From Pectobacterium sp. A5351 (lineage in GTDB: Bacteria > Pseudomonadota > Gammaproteobacteria > Enterobacterales > Enterobacteriaceae): 64,000 nucleotides of DNA. The notes under the pieces were generated by a model. The model saw only the letters and a program-made list of their open reading frames with translations. It did not search any database and was not told where the DNA came from. Position numbers and translations under genes: made by a program. Each line of letters starts with the position of its first letter. The first letter of the stretch is position 1. Positions 1-11,049 of the stretch are shown here, piece after piece. The stretch spans positions 1 to 64,000 of the forward strand of contig NZ_CP116477.1 of NCBI RefSeq assembly GCF_028335745.1. Direction: 5' to 3'.

Positions 1-1398
1 GTGTCGCTTTCGCTTTGGCAGCAGTGTCTTGCCCGTTTGCAGGATGAGTTACCTGCCACAGAATTCAGTATGTGGATACGCCCGTTGCAGGCGGAGCTGA
101 GTGATAACACTCTGGCGCTCTACGCCCCTAATCGCTTTGTGCTGGATTGGGTTCGTGATAAATATTTAAATAACATCAATGGTCTGCTGAATGATTTCTG
201 CGGGATGGATGCCCCTTTACTGCGTTTCGAGGTGGGGAGTAAACCGCTGGTTCAGGCCATCAGCCAGCCCGCGCAGCCGCATCATAAGCAAGTCAGCGCT
301 GCGCCTCAGCAGCAGGTACGCTCAGCACCGGTACGTCCAAGCTGGGATAACTCACCGGTACAGGCGGAGCATACCTACCGTTCCAATGTGAACCCCAAGC
401 ATACGTTTGATAACTTCGTTGAGGGTAAATCGAACCAGTTAGCCCGTGCAGCGGCGCGTCAGGTGGCCGACAACCCTGGCGGCGCGTATAACCCGCTGTT
501 TCTTTATGGCGGCACCGGCTTGGGTAAAACGCACTTATTGCACGCGGTGGGGAATGGCATCATTGCCCGCAAGCCCAACGCGAAAGTGGTTTACATGCAC
601 TCCGAGCGTTTCGTGCAGGATATGGTTAAAGCGTTGCAGAACAATGCGATTGAAGAATTCAAACGCTACTACCGTTCTGTTGATGCGTTGCTCATCGATG
701 ATATTCAATTCTTTGCTAATAAAGAGCGTTCGCAGGAAGAATTCTTCCATACCTTCAACGCGCTGCTGGAAGGCAACCAGCAAATTATTCTGACGTCTGA
801 CCGCTACCCGAAAGAGATCAACGGTGTGGAAGATCGTCTGAAATCCCGCTTCGGCTGGGGGTTAACGGTCGCAATTGAACCGCCAGAGCTGGAAACCCGC
901 GTGGCGATTCTGATGAAAAAGGCAGATGAAAACGATATTCGCCTGCCTGGTGAAGTCGCGTTCTTTATTGCTAAGCGCCTGCGTTCTAACGTACGTGAGC
1001 TGGAAGGCGCACTGAACCGCGTCATCGCGAACGCCAATTTTACCGGCCGCTCCATCACCATCGATTTTGTGCGCGAGGCGCTGCGCGATTTGCTGGCGTT
1101 GCAGGAAAAACTGGTTACTATCGACAATATTCAAAAGACGGTGGCGGAATACTATAAAATCAAGGTAGCCGACCTACTGTCTAAACGTCGTTCCCGCTCG
1201 GTGGCGCGTCCGCGCCAGATGGCGATGGCGTTGGCGAAAGAACTGACGAATCACAGCCTGCCGGAAATCGGCGATGCCTTTGGCGGGCGTGACCATACGA
1301 CGGTGTTGCATGCCTGCCGCAAGATTGAGCAGTTGCGTGAAGAAAGCCACGACATCAAAGAAGATTTTTCCAATTTAATCAGAACTCTATCGTCATAA
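1..1398 (+). CDS. dnaA: Chromosomal replication initiator protein DnaA
   Basis: DnaA is the ATP-dependent initiator that binds DnaA boxes at oriC, melts the origin and loads the DnaB helicase. The 465-residue product matches remembered E. coli DnaA (467 aa) nearly end to end, starting [13 protein letters not shown] from a GTG at base 1. The order is the N-terminal DnaB-interaction domain, a Gln/Pro-rich linker (about residues 85-130), the AAA+ domain with Walker [10 protein letters not shown] (about residue 170) and Walker B LLIDDIQF, then the domain IV DNA-binding signature [12 protein letters not shown] near the C-terminus. dnaN follows after 4 bases, the usual dnaA-dnaN-recF-gyrB order. 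The promoter and any upstream origin sequences lie outside the window. Confidence 0.98.
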   Translation: MSLSLWQQCLARLQDELPATEFSMWIRPLQAELSDNTLALYAPNRFVLDWVRDKYLNNINGLLNDFCGMDAPLLRFEVGSKPLVQAISQPAQPHHKQVSAAPQQQVRSAPVRPSWDNSPVQAEHTYRSNVNPKHTFDNFVEGKSNQLARAAARQVADNPGGAYNPLFLYGGTGLGKTHLLHAVGNGIIARKPNAKVVYMHSERFVQDMVKALQNNAIEEFKRYYRSVDALLIDDIQFFANKERSQEEFFHTFNALLEGNQQIILTSDRYPKEINGVEDRLKSRFGWGLTVAIEPPELETRVAILMKKADENDIRLPGEVAFFIAKRLRSNVRELEGALNRVIANANFTGRSITIDFVREALRDLLALQEKLVTIDNIQKTVAEYYKIKVADLLSKRRSRSVARPRQMAMALAKELTNHSLPEIGDAFGGRDHTTVLHACRKIEQLREESHDIKEDFSNLIRTLSS

Positions 1399-1402
1399 CA
1401 CT

Positions 1403-2503
1403 ATGAAATTTATTGTTGAACGCGAACGTCTGTTAAAGCCATTACAACAGGTCAGCAGCCCGCTGGGCGGCCGACCGACTTTACCGATTCTGGGCAACCT
1501 GCTGATTCAGGTGACGGAAGATGCACTGTCGCTGACCGGTACCGATCTGGAAATGGAAATGGTGGCGAAAGTGGCGCTGACGCAGCCGCATGAGCCGGGT
1601 GCCACGACCGTCCCAGCCCGCAAGCTGTTTGATATTTGCCGGGGGCTGCCGGAAGGCGCGGAAATCACCATTATGCTGGATGGCGATCGCATGCTGGTGC
1701 GCTCTGGCCGCAGCCGTTTCTCGCTGTCTACGCTACCTGCAGCGGATTTCCCTAATCTGGACGACTGGCAGAGCGACGTTGAATTCTCGTTGCCGCAGGC
1801 GACGATGAAGCGTTTGATCGAAGCGACGCAGTTTTCGATGGCGCATCAGGACGTACGCTACTACCTCAACGGTATGCTGTTTGAAACCGAAGGCGAAGAG
1901 CTGCGTACAGTCGCGACCGATGGCCACCGTCTGGCGGTCTGCTCCATGCCGGTTGGTCAATCTTTACCGTCGCATTCGGTGATCGTGCCACGTAAAGGCG
2001 TGATGGAACTGGTGCGTTTGCTGGATGGCGGCGATACACCGTTACAGCTGCAAATCGGTAGCAACAATATTCGCGCGCATGTCGGCGACTTTATTTTCAC
2101 GTCGAAGCTGGTCGATGGGCGTTTCCCTGATTATCGCCGCGTATTGCCGAAAAACCCGGATAAAACGTTGGAAGCCAGCTGCGATCTACTCAAGCAGGCT
2201 TTCTCTCGTGCGGCGATTTTATCGAATGAGAAATTCCGCGGCGTACGCCTGCATCTGATTCAGAACCAGCTCAAAATTACTGCCAACAACCCAGAGCAGG
2301 AAGAAGCGGAAGAGATTCTGGATGTGCAGTACGACGGCACTGAAATGGAAATCGGCTTTAACGTCAGCTATGTGCTGGATGTGCTGAACGCGCTGAAGTG
2401 CGAAGGGGTGCGTTTACTGCTGACCGATTCCGTTTCCAGCGTGCAGATCGAAGATAGCGCCAGCCGTGCGGCGGCCTATGTCGTCATGCCAATGCGCCTC
2501 TAG
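1403..2503 (+). CDS. dnaN: DNA polymerase III beta subunit (sliding clamp)
   Basis: DnaN forms the ring-shaped dimer that tethers DNA polymerase III and other enzymes to DNA. The 366-residue length and the ends (MKFIVERERLLKPL at the start, VVMPMRL at the end) match the enterobacterial clamp. The ATG lies 4 bases after the dnaA stop, so translation is probably coupled with dnaA. A GC-rich hairpin separates it from recF about 50 bases downstream. Confidence 0.98.
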   Translation: MKFIVERERLLKPLQQVSSPLGGRPTLPILGNLLIQVTEDALSLTGTDLEMEMVAKVALTQPHEPGATTVPARKLFDICRGLPEGAEITIMLDGDRMLVRSGRSRFSLSTLPAADFPNLDDWQSDVEFSLPQATMKRLIEATQFSMAHQDVRYYLNGMLFETEGEELRTVATDGHRLAVCSMPVGQSLPSHSVIVPRKGVMELVRLLDGGDTPLQLQIGSNNIRAHVGDFIFTSKLVDGRFPDYRRVLPKNPDKTLEASCDLLKQAFSRAAILSNEKFRGVRLHLIQNQLKITANNPEQEEAEEILDVQYDGTEMEIGFNVSYVLDVLNALKCEGVRLLLTDSVSSVQIEDSASRAAAYVVMPMRL

Positions 2504-2508
2504 CAAAT

Positions 2509-2533
2509 AGGTGGGCTTATCCGGCCCACCTTT
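2509..2533 (+). terminator. Hairpin between dnaN and recF
   Basis: An 8-bp stem, AGGTGGGC (2509-2516) with GCCCACCT (2524-2531), has a 7-base loop and only three T residues after it. It may be a weak terminator or an attenuator tuning recF and gyrB relative to dnaN. The short T run makes full termination unlikely. Confidence 0.45.
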
Positions 2534-2553
2534 ACTCACTCGAATAGCGTCGT

Positions 2554-3639
2554 ATGGCTCTCACTCGTCTTCTCATCAAAGATTTCCGTAACATCGAGGC
2601 GGCCGATCTGGCGCTGGTTCCCGGCTTTAATTTTTTGGTCGGCACCAACGGCAGCGGTAAAACCAGCGTGCTGGAAGCGATTTATACGCTGGGGCACGGA
2701 CGGGCGTTTCGTAGCATCCAAGCGGGGCGCGTGATTCGTCACGAGCAGCCGGAATTTGTGCTGCATGGCCGTATTGACGGTACGGAAACGGAGCGATCTG
2801 TCGGGTTAAGCAAAAACCGTCAGGGTGACAGTAAGGTGCGGATTGACGGCAGTGACGGCCATAAAGTCGCTGAACTGGCGCAACTGCTACCGATACAGCT
2901 GATCACCCCTGAAGGGTTTACCCTGCTCAACGGTGGGCCAAAGTATCGCCGTGCCTTTCTCGACTGGGGCTGTTTCCATAACGAGCCCGGCTTTTTCGCG
3001 GCCTGGAGCAACATGAAGCGTTTGTTGCGCCAGCGTAATGCAGCGCTGCGTCAGGTGAGTCACTATGGGCAGCTCAGAGCCTGGGATCAGGAACTGGTAC
3101 CGCTGGCGGAACGTATCAGCGAATGGCGTGCGCAATACAGCGCGGCGATTGCCAATGATATCGCCATGACCTGTACGCAATTTTTACCTGAATTTTCTCT
3201 CAGTTTCTCTTTCCAGCGCGGCTGGGATAAAGAAAGTGAGTATGCCGAACTGCTGGAACGGCAGTTCGAACGCGACCGTATATTAGGTTATACGGCGCTG
3301 GGGCCGCATAAAGCCGACTTCCGCATCCGCGCCAGCGGCGTGGCGGTTGAGGATATGCTGTCCCGTGGCCAGCTCAAGCTGCTGATGTGCGCGCTGAGGC
3401 TGGCTCAGGGTGAATTTCTCACCCGTCAGAACGGACTGCGCTGTCTGTATCTGATCGATGATTTTGCTTCCGAACTGGATAGTACCCGCCGCCGTTTGTT
3501 AGCCGAACGGTTGAAAGCCACCCATGCACAGGTTTTTGTCAGCGCGGTCAGCGCTGAACAGATAGAAGACATGGTCGGTGAAAAGGGCAAGATGTTCCGC
3601 GTGGAACAGGGTAAAATAACGGTTCAATCACAGGACTAA
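2554..3639 (+). CDS. recF: DNA replication and repair protein RecF
   Basis: RecF is an SMC-like ATPase that works with RecO and RecR to load RecA at single-strand gaps. The 361-residue protein starts [13 protein letters not shown], has Walker [10 protein letters not shown] near residue 30, an ABC-type signature LSRGQLKLL near residue 270, and Walker [12 protein letters not shown] near residue 305, as expected for the family. It sits in the conserved position between dnaN and gyrB, 18 bases before gyrB. Confidence 0.97.
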   Translation: MALTRLLIKDFRNIEAADLALVPGFNFLVGTNGSGKTSVLEAIYTLGHGRAFRSIQAGRVIRHEQPEFVLHGRIDGTETERSVGLSKNRQGDSKVRIDGSDGHKVAELAQLLPIQLITPEGFTLLNGGPKYRRAFLDWGCFHNEPGFFAAWSNMKRLLRQRNAALRQVSHYGQLRAWDQELVPLAERISEWRAQYSAAIANDIAMTCTQFLPEFSLSFSFQRGWDKESEYAELLERQFERDRILGYTALGPHKADFRIRASGVAVEDMLSRGQLKLLMCALRLAQGEFLTRQNGLRCLYLIDDFASELDSTRRRLLAERLKATHAQVFVSAVSAEQIEDMVGEKGKMFRVEQGKITVQSQD

Positions 3640-6075
<2,436 letters not shown>

Positions 6076-6095
6076 CGCAGTTTACTTCTCTATTC

Positions 6096-6129
6096 AAACC
6101 GCCACAGAGTGTTTTGCTGTGGCGGTTTT
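6096..6129 (+). terminator. Intrinsic terminator after gyrB
   Basis: A 12-bp stem, AAACCGCCACAG (6096-6107) with CTGTGGCGGTTT (6117-6128), has a 9-base loop and ends in T residues. It lies 21 bases after the gyrB stop and closes the dnaA-gyrB unit. Confidence 0.85.
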
Positions 6130-6198
6130 CATGTATTTAGTCTTCATCCTGGCCTGCCATATCCCCCCTCTTTCTATCCATGAACGTGTTTGCAGCAA

Positions 6199-6248
6199 TA
6201 CAAATAAAAATTTGCACTAAATTTTCTTTGTGCTAATTTTTATTTGTA
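6199..6248 (+). promoter_or_regulatory. Long AT-rich inverted repeat upstream of the NTPase gene pair
   Basis: The arms at 6199-6217 and 6230-6248 are 19 bases each, complementary with one mismatch, around a 12-base AT-rich centre. There is no T run, so it does not look like a terminator. It lies 36 bases before the ATG of the next gene, where an operator or a 5'-leader hairpin would be expected. No regulator gene is adjacent, so the binding partner is unknown. Confidence 0.6.
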
Positions 6249-6284
6249 CGGTGGCGCGGTGACTGAATTACTCAACGAGGCAGG

Positions 6285-7526
6285 ATGAACAAGATGAGAA
6301 ATATCGCAGGTTCTCCCGTAGAAGGGGATAATTTCTTTGGGCGGGAGGCGGAAACAAAACGTCTATGTGAGTCGTTAGCGGATCATGATGTGCTGCTACT
6401 GGGGCCGCGTCGTATTGGTAAAACCTCGATTGCCCGAAAGGTAATGATTGATTTACAGCAACAGAATTGGCAAGTGCTGGAAATCAATGTTGCTTCCTGT
6501 CAAAACGAAGTTGATTTTCTCGATAAGTTAAAGTCTGCGTTAAGCCCGTTGATGAACTCTACGACCCGAAAAATTACAACGGCGATCGGCGATACTCTGG
6601 CCTCACTGAGCAAGCGCATTAAAAAAGTGAGTCTCTCTATCCCTGGTGCAGGTTCGCTTGGTGTGGATCTGGCGGGCAGCGAACAGGATGATTGGATGAA
6701 AATTGCCAATAGCCTGTTGCATCTGATTGGCCAAACACGGGAGACGTGGCTGATTTATATCGATGAATTACCAATTTTTCTGTTTAACATAATTAAACAG
6801 GATCCAATTCACGGGGTGGTACGTGTACGGCGTTTCCTCGACTGGTTCCGTAATGATGTTCGTGCTCTGCCCGAAAATCGTCATATCCACTGGTTGATTA
6901 CGGGATCGGTTGGGCTGGATACGTTGGTGCAAGAGCATGGCATGGCGGACACCATCAACAGCCTTAAACATGAAAACCTTGCTGCTTTTTCTCCTGGGGT
7001 CGCCGTTGAGATGCTGTTGGAACTGGCTAAAAATTATGAGATTGCCTTCAGCCCAGAGGCTGCGAGATGTCTGGTTGATGCCGTGCAGTGGCCTCAGCCC
7101 TACTATTTGCAGAAGGCGTTCAACGAACTGCGAGCTTGTCTGAATGCCAATATGCAAGTTGCGATGGAAGAGTTGATTGAACAGGTTATTGATAGCCTGA
7201 TAGAGCCGAGTCAGGACAATGATTTTCACCACTGGGAAGCTCGTTTAAGCATTCAGCTTAAGTCCACTGATGCCCTTTATGCTCAGGAAATGCTTACGGC
7301 GGCGTCGCAGAGTCGGGAAGGCGCCACCGTTCAGGTGCTACAGACGGTCTTGCTGGCGCACATGGATAACGCTACGCAACATGAGGTAAAACAGACGTTT
7401 ATAAGGTTGCGCGATATCCTGCTACGTGATGCCTACTGGTGGCTAGATGAACGAGGTGGGGAACGGCGTTACCGTTTCCACCTTGAACCTCTCCGTCGTT
7501 GGTGGAAAAGGAAGAATACTCTCTAA
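6285..7526 (+). CDS. AAA/ORC-like P-loop NTPase, first gene of a two-gene system
   Basis: This 413-residue protein looks like the archaeal-type ATPase/STAND group of P-loop NTPases. Walker A GPRRIGKTS is at residues 40-48 and Walker B LIYIDELPIF has Asp160 and Glu161. A sensor-like strand HWLITGSVGLD follows. The C-terminal region, ending in YRFHLEPLRRWW, reads like a winged helix. No membrane segment or nuclease motif is visible. The ATG is preceded by GAGGCAGG. Its stop overlaps the start of the next gene by one base (TAATG), so the two are probably translated together and act together. I do not recognise a named family member; a role in defence or stress sensing is inference from architecture only. 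Confidence 0.8.
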   Translation: MNKMRNIAGSPVEGDNFFGREAETKRLCESLADHDVLLLGPRRIGKTSIARKVMIDLQQQNWQVLEINVASCQNEVDFLDKLKSALSPLMNSTTRKITTAIGDTLASLSKRIKKVSLSIPGAGSLGVDLAGSEQDDWMKIANSLLHLIGQTRETWLIYIDELPIFLFNIIKQDPIHGVVRVRRFLDWFRNDVRALPENRHIHWLITGSVGLDTLVQEHGMADTINSLKHENLAAFSPGVAVEMLLELAKNYEIAFSPEAARCLVDAVQWPQPYYLQKAFNELRACLNANMQVAMEELIEQVIDSLIEPSQDNDFHHWEARLSIQLKSTDALYAQEMLTAASQSREGATVQVLQTVLLAHMDNATQHEVKQTFIRLRDILLRDAYWWLDERGGERRYRFHLEPLRRWWKRKNTL

Positions 7527-10500
7527 TGAACATGCACCATTACAACCCTGACTGGTTGAGCGATGAGGAACTGGTGAGCAATTTTGTTGCTCGCCAGACC
7601 GATTTTGGCTTTCTACGTGATGAATTGGCACATATGCCCTTACACGGTAGCATCCAGCACTATCTACTGGTTGGCCTGCGAGGGGCGGGTAAAACGACGC
7701 TACTGAAGCGTCTAGCGGTCGCCATCCGGCAGGATGAGGATATCAAGAATCACCTTATTGCCCTTTCTTTTCCCGAAGAACTGTATCAGGTGAAGAATCT
7801 GTCCGATTTTTGGTGGGCTGCCTGCGATGCGTTAGTGGACGAACTGGATCGCCAGAATAAGGACACCGATGCCAACCATCTGGAAGCACAAATTGCTCGC
7901 CGGAAACATGACAACGATAATCCTCTGGCGGATGATGGGCTCCAGCTATTGCAAGAAAGCTGCGATGGTCTGGCTCGCAGACCGGTGCTGCTGGTGGATA
8001 ACCTGGATTTCATTTTCCAACGTATTGATAAGAAAGGCCGTAAACTCAAGGATGATAATTCGCCTGCTTACTGGGCGCTCCGCGAAGCGCTGTCAACCCA
8101 ACGTTCTCCGATTGTCATCGGTGGTTCAACCAGGCTATCCGAGCCTTTTACCGATTATGACAAAGCGTTTTATGACTTCTTTATTCCACGCCGCCTGGGA
8201 AAATTAAGCCTGAAGGAAGCACAGCAGGTACTGGAGCAGTTGGCGAGATCGCGCAATTTACCACAGGTAGAAAAACAACTTACGGCATCAACGGGGCGTA
8301 TTGAGACGCTACATGAACTGACCGGGGGAAACCCGCGCGCGTTGAGTTTTATCTTTGAACTGTTACGTCAAGGCCCGAATAGTCGCGCACTTAATGATTT
8401 TATTCGTTTGATGGATATGACAACCCCTTATTACAAGGCACGTTTTGAGGAGTTATCAGAACAGGCGCAGGTGGTGATGCATGCGCTGGCGGTACGGCGT
8501 CCCGGTAAAGATGGTCTGAGGTTCGGGCATACTGCATCAGAAATCGGCGACTATTGTGGTCTACCAACCAATACCGTGTCGACTCAGTTGGATGTTCTCG
8601 GACGTGAAGGGCTGGTAGAAAAATGCGCAGATTATGGCCGTATGCAATATCGCATCATGGAACAGTTGTTTCGCTTGTGGCTACAGATGCGTGCCAATCG
8701 ACGTATCAGGCAAAATGTTATCGGCCTTGCTGAGTTCCTTGAGGCACTGTTCGAGTTGGATGACCTGCCCGCGATATTACAGGGCGCTAATGACGTTGAA
8801 GCGCTGGCGCACGCACGCTTCGCCTTTGCATTGGCGGAAACCCAGAGTGAGGAATCGCTACGTCGTGAAATGGAAACTGACGGTGTCGATCATCTCTTTC
8901 AGCACCTGGAGTCGCAGGGGGGGGATATTAAGGAGTATTTATCTCCTGACGATCTTCCTGAAGATTTAAACGCGATTCTTACGCTAAGAAATAAGCTACG
9001 CGAGCATCCGAACACGCTCTCCTCTTCTGAACAGGCCGCATTAATCGGTTCCACGACCTTATCCATAGAACAAAAGCAGAACTATATAGCACAACTTTGT
9101 TCCTTGTCTGATGCGTCGATGGTTGTCACCGAGCTTCGTCATCTTCTGCAACGTGAGCTAGGCAGTCTTTTACGTAGCGGATTCACTGAAAATGACGCTT
9201 CTCAGCTATACAGTGTGCGCATGCGTGGCTATCTGCCTTTACCCCATCTTGCCCCCGAAAACATACCGCAAGTTGCGAAATGTGGTGTGAGTAAATCGGT
9301 GATGCGGGAGCTGGTCTGGCGTCTGCTGGGGGTGAGGAATGCCGTGAAATTTGATGCCCGGACGGCTGAGGCGTGGTTTAACTGGGGGATGCAACATATC
9401 AGCCAGGGGGATGCCGGTGAGTGGGCCAGAGTGGCAGGAAATATGCGTCGCTCTAAGCAGTGGGTGATTGCAGGTCGAACGCTGAAACATGCCATGACGT
9501 TGGGACATTCATTCAGTATATGTTACGAGCAGGCAGTCTGGGCTGCTAACCAAAAGCGTTATGACGAAGCCGAAATGTTGTTCCATTCAGCTATTGAACT
9601 TAATCCAGCAGATGCGACAAGTTGGTATGAATTAGCGTCTGTGTTGCTGAATCAGCGCCAGGACTTCAGCGCAGCGGAGCGCGCTTACCGCAGCGCTATC
9701 GAATCGGATCCCGATAATGCAGACTCCTGGAATGCGTTGGGAAATTTGTTGAATGAGCATCTGAACCGTTTCGATGAAGCGGAAACCGCTTACCGTCGTG
9801 CGCTGGCATTGGCTCCTGGCTATGCCATGATCTGGCGTAATCTTGGGCTGCTACTGGCGAACAAATTGCAGCGTTTTGATGAAGCGGAAAAAGCCTATCG
9901 TAAAGCGCTGGATATTGATTCTACTCAAGTTACATCCTGGCGTAGGCTTGGGACGTTGTTGACTGACAGACAGGATCGTTTGAATGAGGCGGAGGCAGCT
10001 TACCGTGAGGCATTGAAGCTGAAGCCAGACGATAAAGCGCTCTGGAATGATCTGGGATGCCTGCTAACGGATAAATTGGCTAATTTCGGTGATGCGGAGT
10101 TGGCCTATCGGGAAGCATTAAGGCTCGATCCTGATTACAATTTGGCACGGCGTAATCTTGGGTTGCTGTTGGCGAATAAGTTACAGCGCTTTGATGAGGC
10201 TGAGGCCACTTATCGTGAGGTGCTGGCGTCAGATCCCAATTACGTCAGTGCCTGGACGAGTCTGGGTAATCTGCTGGCGAACAAATTGCAACGTTTTGAT
10301 GAGGCGGAGAAAGCCTATCGTAAGGCGTTAACTTTGGATTCTAGCTATCTTGCTACCTGGAACAATTTAGGCAATCTGCTGGCGAACAAATTGCAGCGCT
10401 TTGATGAGGCGGAGGCGATCTACCGTGAGGCGTTGGTGCGAGATCCTGACTATGGGTTAGTCTGGCTGAATTTAGGAAATTTGCTGGACAAGCAACAGCG

Positions 10501-10969
10501 GCTGGATGAAGCACTCCAGGCCTATGAAAAAGGGAAAGCGCTACAGGGGGAACTTTCGCCATTCTGGCAGCAGCGCTACATTAATCTTCAGATACGTCCG
10601 CTTATTCAGTCGGCCCAGCAAGCGCTGGCTGCATACGATAGCGCTGGGCTGGAACACACTTTATCGTTGTTGTTGTCCGAGTGTAGCAGCGATAGTGCCA
10701 GTGCACTGGTTTCGACCTCCTTTGTAGAGGGCTTTCTGGCATTAGTGTTACAGGATGAAGGAAAATCTGCATTGGTCTTGGGTGCAATGCAGACGTTAGG
10801 TTACGAAAAATATGCTCGTCCGTTGCTATTAGCGTTTGAAGCCATGATGACTCATCGGCATGAAATGCTGGCAGTGTTGGAACCAGAAATTCAGACTGCG
10901 GCACAGCAGATGTTGAAGCGACTAACGGCAGGTATGAAAAATCACAACAAGCAGGAGAAAGTGTTCTAA
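7526..10969 (+). CDS. STAND-like NTPase with C-terminal TPR repeats, second gene of the pair
   Basis: This is a 1147-residue protein. Walker A GLRGAGKTT is at residues 50-58, Walker B PVLLVDNLDFIF has Asp158, and a later GGNPRALSF motif is of the kind seen in STAND and AAA sensor ATPases. A winged-helix-like segment lies near residues 330-370. From about residue 680 to 1000 there are about nine or ten TPR units of about 35 residues, several nearly identical (LLANKLQRFDEAE). The layout of NTPase, winged helix and repeat sensor is that of NLR/STAND regulators, in which repeats sense a ligand and the NTPase oligomerises. The ATG at 7526 is chosen because it overlaps the upstream stop and has AAGGAAG upstream. 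No effector domain is visible in either gene. Confidence 0.8.
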   Translation: MNMHHYNPDWLSDEELVSNFVARQTDFGFLRDELAHMPLHGSIQHYLLVGLRGAGKTTLLKRLAVAIRQDEDIKNHLIALSFPEELYQVKNLSDFWWAACDALVDELDRQNKDTDANHLEAQIARRKHDNDNPLADDGLQLLQESCDGLARRPVLLVDNLDFIFQRIDKKGRKLKDDNSPAYWALREALSTQRSPIVIGGSTRLSEPFTDYDKAFYDFFIPRRLGKLSLKEAQQVLEQLARSRNLPQVEKQLTASTGRIETLHELTGGNPRALSFIFELLRQGPNSRALNDFIRLMDMTTPYYKARFEELSEQAQVVMHALAVRRPGKDGLRFGHTASEIGDYCGLPTNTVSTQLDVLGREGLVEKCADYGRMQYRIMEQLFRLWLQMRANRRIRQNVIGLAEFLEALFELDDLPAILQGANDVEALAHARFAFALAETQSEESLRREMETDGVDHLFQHLESQGGDIKEYLSPDDLPEDLNAILTLRNKLREHPNTLSSSEQAALIGSTTLSIEQKQNYIAQLCSLSDASMVVTELRHLLQRELGSLLRSGFTENDASQLYSVRMRGYLPLPHLAPENIPQVAKCGVSKSVMRELVWRLLGVRNAVKFDARTAEAWFNWGMQHISQGDAGEWARVAGNMRRSKQWVIAGRTLKHAMTLGHSFSICYEQAVWAANQKRYDEAEMLFHSAIELNPADATSWYELASVLLNQRQDFSAAERAYRSAIESDPDNADSWNALGNLLNEHLNRFDEAETAYRRALALAPGYAMIWRNLGLLLANKLQRFDEAEKAYRKALDIDSTQVTSWRRLGTLLTDRQDRLNEAEAAYREALKLKPDDKALWNDLGCLLTDKLANFGDAELAYREALRLDPDYNLARRNLGLLLANKLQRFDEAEATYREVLASDPNYVSAWTSLGNLLANKLQRFDEAEKAYRKALTLDSSYLATWNNLGNLLANKLQRFDEAEAIYREALVRDPDYGLVWLNLGNLLDKQQRLDEALQAYEKGKALQGELSPFWQQRYINLQIRPLIQSAQQALAAYDSAGLEHTLSLLLSECSSDSASALVSTSFVEGFLALVLQDEGKSALVLGAMQTLGYEKYARPLLLAFEAMMTHRHEMLAVLEPEIQTAAQQMLKRLTAGMKNHNKQEKVF
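9840..10500 (+). repeat. Near-identical 105-bp TPR-coding repeats
   Basis: Within the TPR gene the stretch encoding LLANKLQRFDEAE recurs near 9850, 10165, 10271 and 10376 with only a few base changes. The last two copies are exactly 105 bases (35 codons) apart. Because the unit is a multiple of three, gain or loss by recombination would keep the frame and change the length of the sensor domain. Confidence 0.75.
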
Positions 10970-11037
10970 AGGCAATGAATGCTGATCTCTGATTGATTTT
11001 TTTATGTTTTTATTTGATCAATGGTTATCTGAGCCAG

Positions 11038-11049
11038 CTCCCTGCGGAG
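11038..11049 (+). repeat. Target-site duplication, left copy
   Basis: The 12 bases CTCCCTGCGGAG directly precede the left end of the insertion sequence and recur at 12475-12486. This is in the range known for IS4-type target duplications. Confidence 0.9.
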
